Assembly: GCF_026104355.1 (NCBI RefSeq)
Contig: NZ_CP110535.1
Span: 992,001 to 1,056,000 of the forward strand
Length of the DNA: 64,000 nucleotides
Source: Halomonas sp. BDJS001
GTDB lineage: Bacteria > Pseudomonadota > Gammaproteobacteria > Pseudomonadales > Halomonadaceae
Reading direction: 5' to 3'
Each line of letters opens with the position of its first letter. Within the stretch, counting starts at the first letter, position 1. Of the stretch, positions 9,098-18,172 are shown piece by piece. The notes under the pieces were generated by a model that was not told the origin of the DNA, ran no database searches, and saw only the letters and a program-made list of their open reading frames with translations. Position numbers and translations under genes: made by a program.

Positions 9098-10051
9098 TTA
9101 AAAATCAACAGGGCTGGGGTGCTTACTAAGATGGTGCTGAAGTGCTTTGACGATATCCGCGCGTACTTGACCGGTGGCATCGGGCGTAATGCTGCCCAGG
9201 CGTGCGAAGTCGTGCACCATGCCGGGGTATATGGTCAGTTGGGTATTCACGTTCGCTTCCTGTAAGCGGTTCACGTAGGCGATGCCTTCATCGACCAGGG
9301 GGTCGTGTTCGGCCAGGGCGATAAATGCAGGTGGTAGGCTTTTGAGATCCGCAGCCTCCAACGGCGCAAAACGCCAGTCGTGGCGTTCCTTATCGCTATT
9401 TAGATAGTGGCCAAACATCCACTGCAGGGTGTCTGCTTCCAGTAGGTAGCCTTGTGCGTATCGGCGGTGAGACTCGCTGTCCTGCCAGGCACTGGTACAG
9501 GGGTAGAGCAAAATCTGGCAGCGTGGAAGGTGCCAACCATTATCACGCGCTGACATGCAAAGAGCCGTGGCCAGGGTGCCACCTACACTGTCACCACCCA
9601 CGGCGATACGTGAGGTATCGATGCCCATCGCTTCGCCATGCTTCAGCAGCCAGCAATAGGCATCTTCAGCATCGTGAAAAGCCGTCGGAAACTTGTGCTC
9701 GGGGGCCAAGCGATAGTCGACAGCCAACACTGTGTAGCCAGTTGCTTGAGCGATGCTTTGGCAGAGCGAATCGTGAGAATCCAGGCTGCCCAGTAGGTAG
9801 CCGCCACCATGGAAGTAGAGCAGGGTGGGCGCTAAAGACTGCTCGCCTTGGTAGCGGCGTAGTTCAAGAGGGTGGCCATCTCGACAGGTAATGCTCAGTG
9901 CCGTTGCATCGTTAGATATTGGCTCATCAAGCATCTGTGATGATGCCTCGTAGGCAGCGCGTGCCTGTTGTGGTGAGAGCGAGTGGAAAGGCGGATTGCT
10001 GCTATCGGCGACCAGGTCTAAGAAAGCGGCGACATCAGGATGTAAGGACAT
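9098..10051 (-). CDS. Alpha/beta hydrolase of the hormone-sensitive-lipase (acetyl esterase) family
   Basis: About 317 residues. It has the family signature HGGGYLLGS (oxyanion hole), the nucleophile elbow GDSVGG, and a C-terminal acid and His (EHDPLVDE, MVHDF). This is family HSL/alpha-beta hydrolase fold 3, with short-chain ester substrates. It is the last gene of a minus-strand operon after the acyltransferase and ornithine hydroxylase. It may therefore remove an ester or acyl group from the siderophore or hydrolyse the ferric complex, but that role is inference. The start at MSLHPDVAAFLDLV fits the family. An upstream ATG at 10099 would add 16 residues, and neither start has a clear Shine-Dalgarno sequence. 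Confidence 0.85.
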   Translation of the reverse strand: MSLHPDVAAFLDLVADSSNPPFHSLSPQQARAAYEASSQMLDEPISNDATALSITCRDGHPLELRRYQGEQSLAPTLLYFHGGGYLLGSLDSHDSLCQSIAQATGYTVLAVDYRLAPEHKFPTAFHDAEDAYCWLLKHGEAMGIDTSRIAVGGDSVGGTLATALCMSARDNGWHLPRCQILLYPCTSAWQDSESHRRYAQGYLLEADTLQWMFGHYLNSDKERHDWRFAPLEAADLKSLPPAFIALAEHDPLVDEGIAYVNRLQEANVNTQLTIYPGMVHDFARLGSITPDATGQVRADIVKALQHHLSKHPSPVDF

Positions 10052-10116
10052 AATGGGCGTAAGTCTCGGTATTAGGGGCCGCTCTGAGAAAGCGGCCATG
10101 CGTTAATAATGCTTGG

Positions 10117-11412
10117 TTAGTCCGCGCCTACTAGTGATGGAGTTGATGCACTAGAATGGGTTGTTGGCAGTGCCTCATTAAGCACTTCACAGATTTCACT
10201 TGTCCGTGCTGCCAAAATCGACAGCAGGGTATCGCTTAAACCATGGGTGGGTTCGCAGCTACCTTGCAGGAAAATAGCCGGTTTGAACTCAGGCTTGGTA
10301 TAGAGCTGATAGTGGCGATTGACGGCAAAATCAGGCAGGTAGTCCGCGACGGGGGCTAACAGCTGTTTATGGGTGTCGCGTATATAGCCTGTTGCTAATA
10401 CCACTGCGTCGTAGCGGGTGGACTCCGTATGGCCGCTCTCCAAATCGCGCACAAGTAGCTCAACGCCTTCAGGGCCTGCTTCGCTGCCAATAACCTCATG
10501 TCGGCGGCGGAAGCGGTGGCGGGCCTGGCCGGTTACTTTTTGCTGATAGAACACATCGTAAATCTCCTGAATCAGCGCCAAGTCAGGGGCTGAGTAGTTG
10601 GTGCTTTTGTACTCTTGCAGCAGCGCTTCCCGCTGGCCAGTGGGGTTGTTGAACACGTAGTCGGTGTATTCGGGGTTGAATATCTCATTGACGAAGGGGC
10701 TATCATCTGAGGGCTTAAAGGCCCATGCCCGGCTAATAAGATCCACCTGGATGCCTTCACGGCCGTGCAGATCCAGGAATATCTCAGCGGCGCTCTGGCC
10801 CGCACCGATCACCGCGATGCGTTTGGGGGCGTCTTGCTTCGCCAACTCCCGGAGGTAGTGGCTGGAGTGGAAGACCCGTGGGTCGTCTTTTAGCCCGGCG
10901 AAGCATTCAGGTACATTGGGCGCTCCCCCCACGCTAATTACCAATGAACGGGTGAGCCTTTCCTGTACCGCGCCACTCTCATCCCGTGAACGCACGCGGA
11001 GGTAGGCGACCTCGTCGTTATCAGTTTCGGGCAGCACTTCAAACACATCCTCTCCATAGGTGCACTGGTGTTCAAAGTGGCTGGCAGTCCAGCTTAGGTA
11101 ATCATTGAACTCATGACGGCTGGGGAAGAAGGTCTGCAGATTGATAAAGTCCTGCAAGCGACCTTTGCTGTGAAGGTAATTGAGGAAGCTGAAACGGCTC
11201 CCAGGGTTGCGCGGCGTGACCAGGTCTTTGAGGAAAGAAATCTGCATATGGGCATTTTCCAGCAGCATATGCGGGTGCCAAGCAAAGCAGGGCTGACGCT
11301 CAATAAACAAGGCATCCTTCGTTTGCCCTGCCTGACGCTGTTCGTCGAGCGCAATGGCCAGGGCAATATTGGAGGGGCCGAAGCCGATGCCGATCAAGTC
11401 GTGAATATGCAT
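10117..11412 (-). CDS. pvdA: L-ornithine N5-monooxygenase (PvdA/SidA type)
   Basis: 431-residue FAD- and NADPH-dependent hydroxylase that converts L-ornithine to N5-hydroxyornithine, the first step to a hydroxamate iron ligand. The N-terminal FAD motif is GIGFGPSNIALAIA, the NADPH motif near residue 200 is VIGAGQSAAEI, and the ATGY motif is near 345. The stretch ISFLKDLVTPRNPGSRFSF is typical of PvdA rather than of the lysine enzyme IucD, though lysine cannot be excluded. It lies 23 bases after the acyltransferase gene and 65 bases before the esterase start, in one operon. The adjacent acyltransferase implies an N5-acyl-N5-hydroxyornithine residue in the final siderophore. Confidence 0.93.
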   Translation of the reverse strand: MHIHDLIGIGFGPSNIALAIALDEQRQAGQTKDALFIERQPCFAWHPHMLLENAHMQISFLKDLVTPRNPGSRFSFLNYLHSKGRLQDFINLQTFFPSRHEFNDYLSWTASHFEHQCTYGEDVFEVLPETDNDEVAYLRVRSRDESGAVQERLTRSLVISVGGAPNVPECFAGLKDDPRVFHSSHYLRELAKQDAPKRIAVIGAGQSAAEIFLDLHGREGIQVDLISRAWAFKPSDDSPFVNEIFNPEYTDYVFNNPTGQREALLQEYKSTNYSAPDLALIQEIYDVFYQQKVTGQARHRFRRRHEVIGSEAGPEGVELLVRDLESGHTESTRYDAVVLATGYIRDTHKQLLAPVADYLPDFAVNRHYQLYTKPEFKPAIFLQGSCEPTHGLSDTLLSILAARTSEICEVLNEALPTTHSSASTPSLVGAD

Positions 11413-11435
11413 AAGAGTCCTCGTGGCTGACGTAT

Positions 11436-12548
11436 TTATGGGGTGAAGCGTGGGTCGGGTCGTGGCGCAGACCCAGGGTGCGGAGGCAGCGGAATCCAGC
11501 TGCGCTCGTTAAAAAAATGTTCGCGTAGCTGCATGCCCAGCATGGCCCGCTTATGGGGGAAATCGAACGCCTTAACATGGGCATAACCGCACTGGGCAAG
11601 GTTGCGCAGCATCTTGGCGTTATCCACGCGGGGCTCGATCACCAAGCGCTGGGTGCGGCAGTCATCCAGAAACAAGTAGTGTGAGATGGAGGGCATCCAG
11701 GCAGCGACATAGGGCCGCCCGCGAAAAGCAGCTTCGCCGATCAGTACGTGCCAGCCGCGGTCAAAGTCACCGACATCGTAATAAGCGCCGATGCGATCCT
11801 CTTTTGCCCAGTAGGTCTCGAAATAGCCGAAGGGCTCGCCGTCGAAACAGCCGATCAATGGCACAACGCTGGGGTTCTGGAGCGTGCTTTCTAGCCGCTC
11901 GCGATGCTGTTGCAAGTCACCCTGCTCTTCCCAGAAGTGGGCGACAACCGGGTCGTTCATCCAGCGGTTAAAGCGTTCAAGGTCAAGTTCCAGGTCAAGC
12001 ACTCGGAAACTCAGGGTGGCATCCAGCCAGGCAATATGACGCTGATAGACCGTGCCCCTGGGGCGTGGCGGGCGGCGCGGGTGTCGTTTTCCACTCACCA
12101 TAATGGGTTGCTGCGGGTAAGGGCGCGTGGGGGGCGAGTTAAGCCAAAGCGTGGGTAACTGCCAAAAGAGCTCTGCATAGGCCCAGAGCTCTCCATGGCT
12201 ATCTTTAACCGCGATGCCGGCGACACAAAGGTTGGCGTGCAAAGCACTAGGTAGCTGAAGGCGTAATGCAACAGTGCCTGGGTAAAAGGCAAAAGCGCCT
12301 TCGATAGCGGCAAGCAGTGCCGGGAGCGGTGGTGCTGAGCGCTGCGGCCAGCGCAGCGTCAAGCAGTGGTTGTCATCCACCAGTGCCCACTCAAGGCGCT
12401 CTTGATCACCCTTCACATAAAGCGACTGCGTGATGACCTCGTAGCTGACTTGATAGGCGTAGCCCTCGGGGCGTGAGATCAGCGAGGCCACCGCGTGGCT
12501 TTCAGAGGGTACGTGTACCTGTGGTTGTGCCTGGACAGAACTGGACAC
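11436..12548 (-). CDS. Siderophore hydroxylamine acyltransferase (IucB/RhbD-like GNAT)
   Basis: 370 residues. The C-terminal half (about 170-350) is the Acetyltransf_8 type GNAT fold seen in IucB, RhbD and AlcB, with FWEEQGDLQQHRERLE, the 'GYFETYWAKEDRIG' strand and the acetyl-CoA-binding 'EPRVDNAKMLRNLAQCGY' stretch. The N-terminal 160 residues form the variable accessory domain common in this family. It should acylate the hydroxylamine of N5-hydroxyornithine made by the downstream gene. The start is a GTG with AGGAGC about 6 bases upstream. It is the first gene of the operon. The upstream 200 bases are shared with the divergent peptide exporter. Confidence 0.9.
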   Translation of the reverse strand: MSSSVQAQPQVHVPSESHAVASLISRPEGYAYQVSYEVITQSLYVKGDQERLEWALVDDNHCLTLRWPQRSAPPLPALLAAIEGAFAFYPGTVALRLQLPSALHANLCVAGIAVKDSHGELWAYAELFWQLPTLWLNSPPTRPYPQQPIMVSGKRHPRRPPRPRGTVYQRHIAWLDATLSFRVLDLELDLERFNRWMNDPVVAHFWEEQGDLQQHRERLESTLQNPSVVPLIGCFDGEPFGYFETYWAKEDRIGAYYDVGDFDRGWHVLIGEAAFRGRPYVAAWMPSISHYLFLDDCRTQRLVIEPRVDNAKMLRNLAQCGYAHVKAFDFPHKRAMLGMQLREHFFNERSWIPLPPHPGSAPRPDPRFTP

Positions 12549-12757
12549 CGCTAAGCTCCTATCAATAAGAACGAATCAAAGAAACGAATTAAAATCACCC
12601 CGCCGGAGGGCGGCGTTACTGACTTCCTTATTTAATGACGAATGAGAATGAGGCTTGTTTACATGAAATTGGTTAACTTTTTACGCGAGCGGTTCGTCAT
12701 TAGGGGTAGGTGCCGATTTCCAGTCGCTTTTTCTAATGGCTTTCCAATGAGGTGTAT
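12549..12757. promoter_or_regulatory. Divergent promoter region, siderophore biosynthesis / exporter
   Basis: About 200 bases between divergent genes. It contains a GC hairpin (GCCG-GAGG-CGGC, near 12602) and an AATGAGAATGA stretch near 12640 that resembles one half of a Fur box. No complete Fur site or clear -35/-10 pair could be fixed by eye. Confidence 0.35.
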
Positions 12758-14449
12758 GTGCTTCCCTATCTGATTCGTCGAACTCGCGGGTTGATGACCG
12801 CTGCTGCGCTGGCCAGCATTCTCTCGGGGCTTTTCAGCGTGCTGCTGATTGCCCAGATCAATGTGGCGTTAACCAGCGATGCCGCCAGTCGAGCTAGTGC
12901 TGCCTGGGCCTTTGCGGGCATTGCCGTGGCGCTAATGCTCTGTCGGATGGTGTCGACGGCGCTGTTTGAGCGGTTGGGGCAGCGTGCGCTGGCCGAGTTA
13001 CGCAGTTTTGTCGCCCAGTGTGTGGCCGAGACCCCCTTTGCTCACTTCGAGCGTGTGGGCAGTGCACGGATCCAGTCGGCGCTCACCGAACACAGCAATA
13101 ACGTGGCGGTACTGTTCGTTAGCTTGCCGGTGATTTTGACCAATACGGTCATCGTGGTGGGGTGCTTGGGCTATCTGGCAATACTTTCATGGCAGGTGTT
13201 TTTGTTTGCACTGGGGGTGATTGGGCTGGGCGCTGTCGGTTACCACCTGGTGCACTTACGCGCTATTCACTACCTCCAGGATGCCTCGTCAGAGCAGGAT
13301 CGCTTGTTTGGACATTTCCGCGCGCTGACCGATGGTGCAAAAGAGTTGCGGCTACACCAACGCAAGAGCCGGGTCTTTATGGATCAGATACTGGGGGAGT
13401 CGGTTGAAGGCGTGCGGCGGCTGCGTACCTATGGCATGTCGCTGTTCGTGATATCGACCAGTTGGGGGCAGTTCCTGATGTACGCCTTTATCGGTCTGGT
13501 ATTGTTTGTGTTGGCGGGCGATGGGCCTAATCAAACCCAGGTAATGACCGGTTTTGCCCTGGTGTTTGTATTTATGGTGACCCCCCTTGAAGGCTTGCTG
13601 ATCAATATCCCGCGGATCAATATGGCTCGGGTAGCCGCTAGCCGAATTGATGACATCACACGAGAGATGCCCCAGGGGCAGGAGAGGCAGGCGTCACCTC
13701 AGGTGCCTGCTTTGCAGCGTCTTGAGTTGCGCGACGTCACCCATCAGTACTACCACGAGCAGAGCGATGACTTCTTTGAGTTGGGGCCGATTAATCTGAG
13801 CTTTACGCCGGGGGAAGTGGTGTTTCTGGTGGGGGGCAACGGTAGCGGTAAGACCACGCTGGCCAAAGTGGTAGTGGGGCTCTATCCGCCGGAAGGTGGC
13901 GAGGTATTGCTCAATGGCGAGCAGGTCGAGGCGGATGGCTGGGATGCCTACCGGCAGCTCTTCTCGGTGGTGTTCTCTGACTTCCATCTCTTTGAGCGCC
14001 TGTTAGAGGCACCGCGTGATGGCCTGGACGAAGAGGGTAATCGCCTGCTGGCCAAGTTGCACCTGCAGCACAAGGTACGGGTTGAAAACGGTGCGTTCAC
14101 CACCCAAGCACTCTCCCAGGGCCAGCGTAAGCGTCTGGCGCTGGTGGTTGCCTACCTTGAGGATCGGCCCTTCTTGGTGTTTGACGAGTGGGCGGCGGAT
14201 CAGGATCCGTTATTCAAAGAGGTGTTTTACTGCGAGGTGTTGCCCGAGCTAAAACGCATGGGTAAAGCGGTGCTGGTGATCACCCACGATGACCGCTATT
14301 TCCACCTCGCAGATCGATTGGTGCGGCTAGAGAGTGGCAAGCTGTTGACTGCTGAGTCTGAGACTGCCGAAGAGCCGCTAGCGAGCCCTCATCGACCACT
14401 TGACCCCACCATACGCGCCAGTACCCGGTCTTTGAGCCAGAAGCGGTGA
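12758..14449 (+). CDS. SyrD/PvdE-type cyclic peptide ABC exporter (1)
   Basis: About 563 residues, a fused half-transporter. An N-terminal six-helix membrane domain (about 1-310) is followed by an ATPase with Walker A GGNGSGKTT, signature LSQGQRKR and Walker [12 protein letters not shown]. The DEWAADQDP form is characteristic of the PvdE/SyrD family, which moves peptide siderophores or lipopeptides from cytoplasm to periplasm as a homodimer. Start: GTG at 12758 has TGAGG 5 bases upstream; a GTG at 12752 overlaps that ribosome site and is less likely. The last 61 bases overlap the convergent cytochrome b561 gene. A second exporter of the same class lies at 18173. Confidence 0.92.
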   Translation: MLPYLIRRTRGLMTAAALASILSGLFSVLLIAQINVALTSDAASRASAAWAFAGIAVALMLCRMVSTALFERLGQRALAELRSFVAQCVAETPFAHFERVGSARIQSALTEHSNNVAVLFVSLPVILTNTVIVVGCLGYLAILSWQVFLFALGVIGLGAVGYHLVHLRAIHYLQDASSEQDRLFGHFRALTDGAKELRLHQRKSRVFMDQILGESVEGVRRLRTYGMSLFVISTSWGQFLMYAFIGLVLFVLAGDGPNQTQVMTGFALVFVFMVTPLEGLLINIPRINMARVAASRIDDITREMPQGQERQASPQVPALQRLELRDVTHQYYHEQSDDFFELGPINLSFTPGEVVFLVGGNGSGKTTLAKVVVGLYPPEGGEVLLNGEQVEADGWDAYRQLFSVVFSDFHLFERLLEAPRDGLDEEGNRLLAKLHLQHKVRVENGAFTTQALSQGQRKRLALVVAYLEDRPFLVFDEWAADQDPLFKEVFYCEVLPELKRMGKAVLVITHDDRYFHLADRLVRLESGKLLTAESETAEEPLASPHRPLDPTIRASTRSLSQKR

Positions 14450-15012
14450 ATCAGCGCCATCATGATGTGGCCGATGACTAATCCACATAACAGCCACGAA
14501 AGCGGGCCGTGAAGGAGCTCGGCGGGGGCGACCATCCAGGGGATGTCGCGTTCCGCTTCGGGTAGCAGCTCAATGCAATAAAAGCGTAGCGCTCCACCGC
14601 GGCCGATCTGGCGCAAAATAGCGAAAGCGGGCAGCCACAGCAGCAGCCCATAAAACGTGATATGGACAAAGCGCGCCATGCGCCCGCCTAGATCAGGTGA
14701 TAGGGGCGGGCGTTGCTTGCGGTTGTTCCATGCCCAGCCAAGGCGCGCCAGGGTCACTATCAGAATCATAAATCCTAATGAGCCGTGGGGCCCGATGCTC
14801 GACAAGAACAGCGTGATAGCGTTTTCGCCCATTCCTCTCCAGGCCAGCAACACGGTAAATTGCAGCGTGACCAGCGCGGCGGTCAGCCAGTGAAGCGCAC
14901 GGCTGACCCGCCCATAGCTGTCAGGGCTGTCTCGCCAGCCAATAGGCGTTTGAGCTGGCTTGCGTGTGAGATCACTGTTTAACGCCGTGTTGTTTGCCGT
15001 TCCTTTAACCAT
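14389..15012 (-). CDS. Cytochrome b561-family membrane protein
   Basis: 207 residues with four membrane helices and paired heme-binding histidines (RALHWL, GPHGSLG, LHGPLSW, IGHIMMALIHR), the pattern of bacterial di-heme b561 proteins that pass electrons across the inner membrane. The N-terminus is a 30-residue cytoplasmic extension. Its ATG overlaps the stop of the siderophore-interacting reductase gene in ATGGTTAA, so translation is probably coupled. Its 3' end overlaps the ABC exporter gene on the opposite strand by 61 bases. Pairing with a ferric-siderophore reductase suggests a role in electron supply for iron release, but a general quinol or superoxide-related role is equally possible. 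Confidence 0.88.
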   Translation of the reverse strand: MVKGTANNTALNSDLTRKPAQTPIGWRDSPDSYGRVSRALHWLTAALVTLQFTVLLAWRGMGENAITLFLSSIGPHGSLGFMILIVTLARLGWAWNNRKQRPPLSPDLGGRMARFVHITFYGLLLWLPAFAILRQIGRGGALRFYCIELLPEAERDIPWMVAPAELLHGPLSWLLCGLVIGHIMMALIHRFWLKDRVLARMVGSSGR

Positions 15013-15937
15013 TGGTCTTGCCCTGGCGCCAGTAGCCCATGCTGGTGACGTACTGCTTGGGTAGTCCGCACTCGTTGACCAAATAGCGACGCAGCTTCAT
15101 GGCGACCTTGGTTTCAGCAGCTATCCAAGCGTAGAAGGGCGCGCTGTCATCCAGGGTGGCGGGTTCCCAGAGTGGGCCGTCCTCATCGTCGCTTTCGTCG
15201 TTGCTAGTGGCTGCCGTAGGCACGCCGCCTAGCGCTTGAATTTCCTTATGCAAATCAATATCGCGCACTGCTCTCATCAGCAGCTCACCGTGTTGGCAGC
15301 CGGGTTCAGCGTCGCGGGCCAGCCAGCGCAGTTTGGCGGCCTGGGGCAGCGGCTGAACGTCGTCGCCACGAGGCACTTCGAATAGCGCTTCGACCTTGGG
15401 TTTGAGCGGCAAGACATCAAGGGTTTCCAGAATACCGGCAGCAGCGGGGAGGGCGGTTTCATCGGCGATGATCAGAATACGGCGCACGCCTTGGGGCGGC
15501 TTCCACTCGTAGCCCAGCTTTGGGCCTTCCGCACTGGCGTCGGGGGCTGTCATGGCTAGCCGGTCACCAGGGCGGGCACGCATTGCCCAGCGCGATGCGG
15601 GGCCATTGTCGCCGTGGAGTACAAATTCTACGTCCACCTCGGCCTTCTCCGGGCGCAGGGCACGGATGGTGTAGGTGCGCGCAGAGGGGCGCTGCGCATC
15701 CGGCAGTGCGCGGTAGGCGCCGTACCAGTCGTGCTCTTCCAGCTTTGCAATCTCAAACAGCGGTTCGAGACTGCCACCGCCTTCGGGGAAGAACAGCTTG
15801 ACGCGCTGATCCGGGGCGTAGGTCGCCATTTGGCTGACTTCCGGGCCAGTGAAAGTAAACCTGACTAATGAGGCGCTGACTTGGGTGCGCCGGGCGAGGG
15901 TGATATCAAAAAGCTGGTAGCTCGGTTTGGCTGCCAT
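15005..15937 (-). CDS. Siderophore-interacting protein (ferric-siderophore reductase, ViuB/YqjH family)
   Basis: 310-residue cytoplasmic flavin reductase. The N-terminal FAD-binding barrel contains the family motifs RFTFTGPEV and ARTYTIRAL. The C-terminal NAD(P)-binding part has RRILIIADETALPAAAGIL and ends with the YVTSMGYWRQGKTNG signature. It reduces Fe(III)-siderophore to release Fe(II) after uptake. An acidic low-complexity insert (SNDESDDEDG) near residue 245 is longer than I expect for the family. It is the first gene of a two-gene unit with the cytochrome b561 gene and is divergent from fhuB. A Fur-like site lies in the shared promoter. Confidence 0.93.
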   Translation of the reverse strand: MAAKPSYQLFDITLARRTQVSASLVRFTFTGPEVSQMATYAPDQRVKLFFPEGGGSLEPLFEIAKLEEHDWYGAYRALPDAQRPSARTYTIRALRPEKAEVDVEFVLHGDNGPASRWAMRARPGDRLAMTAPDASAEGPKLGYEWKPPQGVRRILIIADETALPAAAGILETLDVLPLKPKVEALFEVPRGDDVQPLPQAAKLRWLARDAEPGCQHGELLMRAVRDIDLHKEIQALGGVPTAATSNDESDDEDGPLWEPATLDDSAPFYAWIAAETKVAMKLRRYLVNECGLPKQYVTSMGYWRQGKTNG

Positions 15938-15983
15938 AAGGAGGCTCCGTTACTTATGCATCAATTAAGGAGTCAATTGTAGT

Positions 15984-16008
15984 GCTAATTATTATCATTT
16001 AGAATCGT
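15984..16008. promoter_or_regulatory. Candidate Fur box between SIP and fhuB
   Basis: AATTATTATCATTTAGAATC resembles the Fur hexamer array, with ATTATCATT matching one side of the consensus well. It lies in the divergent promoter of two iron-uptake genes, 47-71 bases from the SIP start. Confidence 0.6.
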
Positions 16009-16119
16009 TGTCAATAATTTAACTATTAACCTCCAGAACGATTAAGGCTTAGACAATGACGCTGCTGCCTATTACGCACGCGTGGCGAGCTGTTCGGTGA
16101 TCACAAAAAGGTGCTCGCT

Positions 16120-18120
16120 ATGCTAGGCGCCTCACAAGTTGTCCAACGAGTGGGAGGAATGTCGCCCGCGAAAGCCTGCCTGTTGCTGAGCCTGCCGATG
16201 GTCGTGCTGTTTTGGGTGGGCCTGCAGGGGCAGGGTGGTTTTACTCTGGGATTGCAGGCGTTAGTGGCGCCCTCTTTTGAAAACGTTGACGAGTTGCTGC
16301 TTTATTACGCGTGGTGGCCGCGCCTCTCGATTGCGCTGTTAGCCGGGGGCGGCTTGGGGTTGGCAGGCGTGCTGATGCAACAGGTGCTGCGCAACCCGTT
16401 GGCCTCGCCCACCACCCTGGGGGTGGCATCGGGCGCTAATCTGGCGCTGATGACGGCCACTTTACTGGCACCAGGGCTTCTTGTTGTAGGGCGTGAGTGG
16501 GTGGCTTTGCTGGGTGGCGCGCTGGCGGTTGGGCTAGTTTTCCTGCTTTCGTGGCGGCGCGGGTTGGCGCCGATCGTGGTGGTGCTGGCAGGCTTGGTGG
16601 TCAATCTGTACCTGGGGGCGCTTTCTACGGCGCTGCTGCTGTTTAACCACGAGGCACTCTCAGGGCTGCTGATTTGGGGCGCGGGCTCGCTGGCGCAAAA
16701 TGGCTGGGACGGCGTGGCTATTCTCTGGCCACGGCTGGCGATTAGCTGTGTTGCCGCCTGGTTTTTGCTGCGCCCGCTAGCAGTGCTGGAGCTGGATGAT
16801 GCCAGCGCCAAGAGCCTGGGGGTATCGCTTGCCTATTTGCGCTTTGCGGGCATGGGGCTGGCGGTTTTCATTACCGGCAGCATTGTCAGTGTGGTGGGTA
16901 TTATCGGCTTTATTGGTTTGGCAGCACCCAATATTGTTCGCATGGCCGGTGCGCGCCGCTTAGGGCCGCGGCTAATCTGGTCGACGCTATTAGGGGCCGT
17001 GCTGCTGGCGACCACGGATCTGCTGCTGCAGCAGTTCGGTGGCATGGTGGCAGCCTTTATTCCCACCGGGGCGATTACCGGTGCCCTGGGGGCGCCGCTG
17101 TTAATGTGGCTGATTCCGCGCCTGAAACTGCAGGGCGACCAGCCGCCGAAAGGGGCGGGTGTTTTCGCCCGTCGTCATCCAGCGCCTTCCCGCTTGGCCA
17201 CCGGTTTAATCCTTGCGCTACTGGGCGCCACACTGCTTGGGCTGCTCGTTGGACAGGGCGTTGATGGCTGGTACTTGCTGTCGCCGGATAACTGGAACGT
17301 CATGCAGTGGCGCATGCCCCGGGTGATGGCGGCCGCCGCCAGCGGGTTGATGCTGGCGATTGCCGGGACGATTCTTCAGCGCCTTTCCGCCAACCCCATG
17401 GCTAGCCCGGAAGTATTGGGTATCAGCGGTGGCTGTGCCATTGCGCTGATTCTGGGGATTTTCCTGCTGCCTGCGCCTACCAATATGATGCTGATTGGCG
17501 TGGGTACCCTGGGGGCTTTCGCGACGCTGCTGGTGTTGGTGGGTATCAACCGCAAGAGCGGTTATCTCCCCGAGCGCCTGCTGCTCACCGGGGTGGCGGT
17601 CAGTGCGCTGTTTGATGCGGTGCGCAGCGTAATGCTGGCAGGCGGCGACCCTCGTGGCCAGCAGGTGATTGCCTGGCTGGCTGGCTCTACCTATTACGTG
17701 GATATCACCAATGCGGTGGTGGTCGGGGGCATTGCTGCCGTGCTGGCGCTGATCACGCTACCCTTCACTCGCTGGCTGGATATCTTGCCCTTAGGCGCGC
17801 CGACGGCCAAGGCGCTTGGGGTAACGCTTAACCGTGCCCGCTTGGCGTTGCTGCTACTGGTGGCGCTGCTAACCGCCTGCGCCACTCTAGTGGTGGGGCC
17901 GCTTTCGTTTATTGGCCTGCTGGCGCCACATATGGCGCGCTTGGTGGGCTTCTCCCGTGCAGGGCAGCACCTGCTGGGTGCTGCGTTGATCGGCATGCTA
18001 CTGATGGTGCTGGCCGACTGGGTGGGGCGTCAGATTATCTTCCCCTATGAGATACCGGCGGGCTTGGTCGCTTCACTGATAGGCGGTGCCTACTTTATGT
18101 GGGGGCTGCGGCGGTTGTAA
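16120..18120 (+). CDS. fhuB: FhuB-like double-length ferric hydroxamate ABC permease
   Basis: About 666 residues made of two fused FecCD permease halves (about 1-330 and 345-666), each with roughly ten membrane helices and its own conserved block: [21 protein letters not shown] in the first half and [20 protein letters not shown] in the second. Fused permeases of this length are characteristic of FhuB. It imports ferric hydroxamate siderophore handed over by a FhuD-type protein. The start chosen is the ATG at 16120, with AAGG 8 bases upstream; a GTG at 16111 is in frame. No FhuC ATPase gene is adjacent, so the cognate ATPase must be encoded elsewhere. The next gene is a peptide exporter, 52 bases away. 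Confidence 0.93.
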   Translation: MLGASQVVQRVGGMSPAKACLLLSLPMVVLFWVGLQGQGGFTLGLQALVAPSFENVDELLLYYAWWPRLSIALLAGGGLGLAGVLMQQVLRNPLASPTTLGVASGANLALMTATLLAPGLLVVGREWVALLGGALAVGLVFLLSWRRGLAPIVVVLAGLVVNLYLGALSTALLLFNHEALSGLLIWGAGSLAQNGWDGVAILWPRLAISCVAAWFLLRPLAVLELDDASAKSLGVSLAYLRFAGMGLAVFITGSIVSVVGIIGFIGLAAPNIVRMAGARRLGPRLIWSTLLGAVLLATTDLLLQQFGGMVAAFIPTGAITGALGAPLLMWLIPRLKLQGDQPPKGAGVFARRHPAPSRLATGLILALLGATLLGLLVGQGVDGWYLLSPDNWNVMQWRMPRVMAAAASGLMLAIAGTILQRLSANPMASPEVLGISGGCAIALILGIFLLPAPTNMMLIGVGTLGAFATLLVLVGINRKSGYLPERLLLTGVAVSALFDAVRSVMLAGGDPRGQQVIAWLAGSTYYVDITNAVVVGGIAAVLALITLPFTRWLDILPLGAPTAKALGVTLNRARLALLLLVALLTACATLVVGPLSFIGLLAPHMARLVGFSRAGQHLLGAALIGMLLMVLADWVGRQIIFPYEIPAGLVASLIGGAYFMWGLRRL

Positions 18121-18172
18121 TCACCAGCGCTTTTAGCGGTTACAGAAAACAGAATGCCAGGGAGTTGTGGTT

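Noticed and set aside
8978..9265. Plus-strand frame of 95 codons between receptor and esterase genes
   Set aside because: It runs through the receptor promoter and a hairpin into the antisense of the esterase gene; no ribosome site and no recognisable protein pattern.
9454..9891. Plus-strand frame of 145 codons antisense to the esterase
   Set aside because: Composition is that of a GC-driven shadow frame and the esterase motifs on the other strand are intact.
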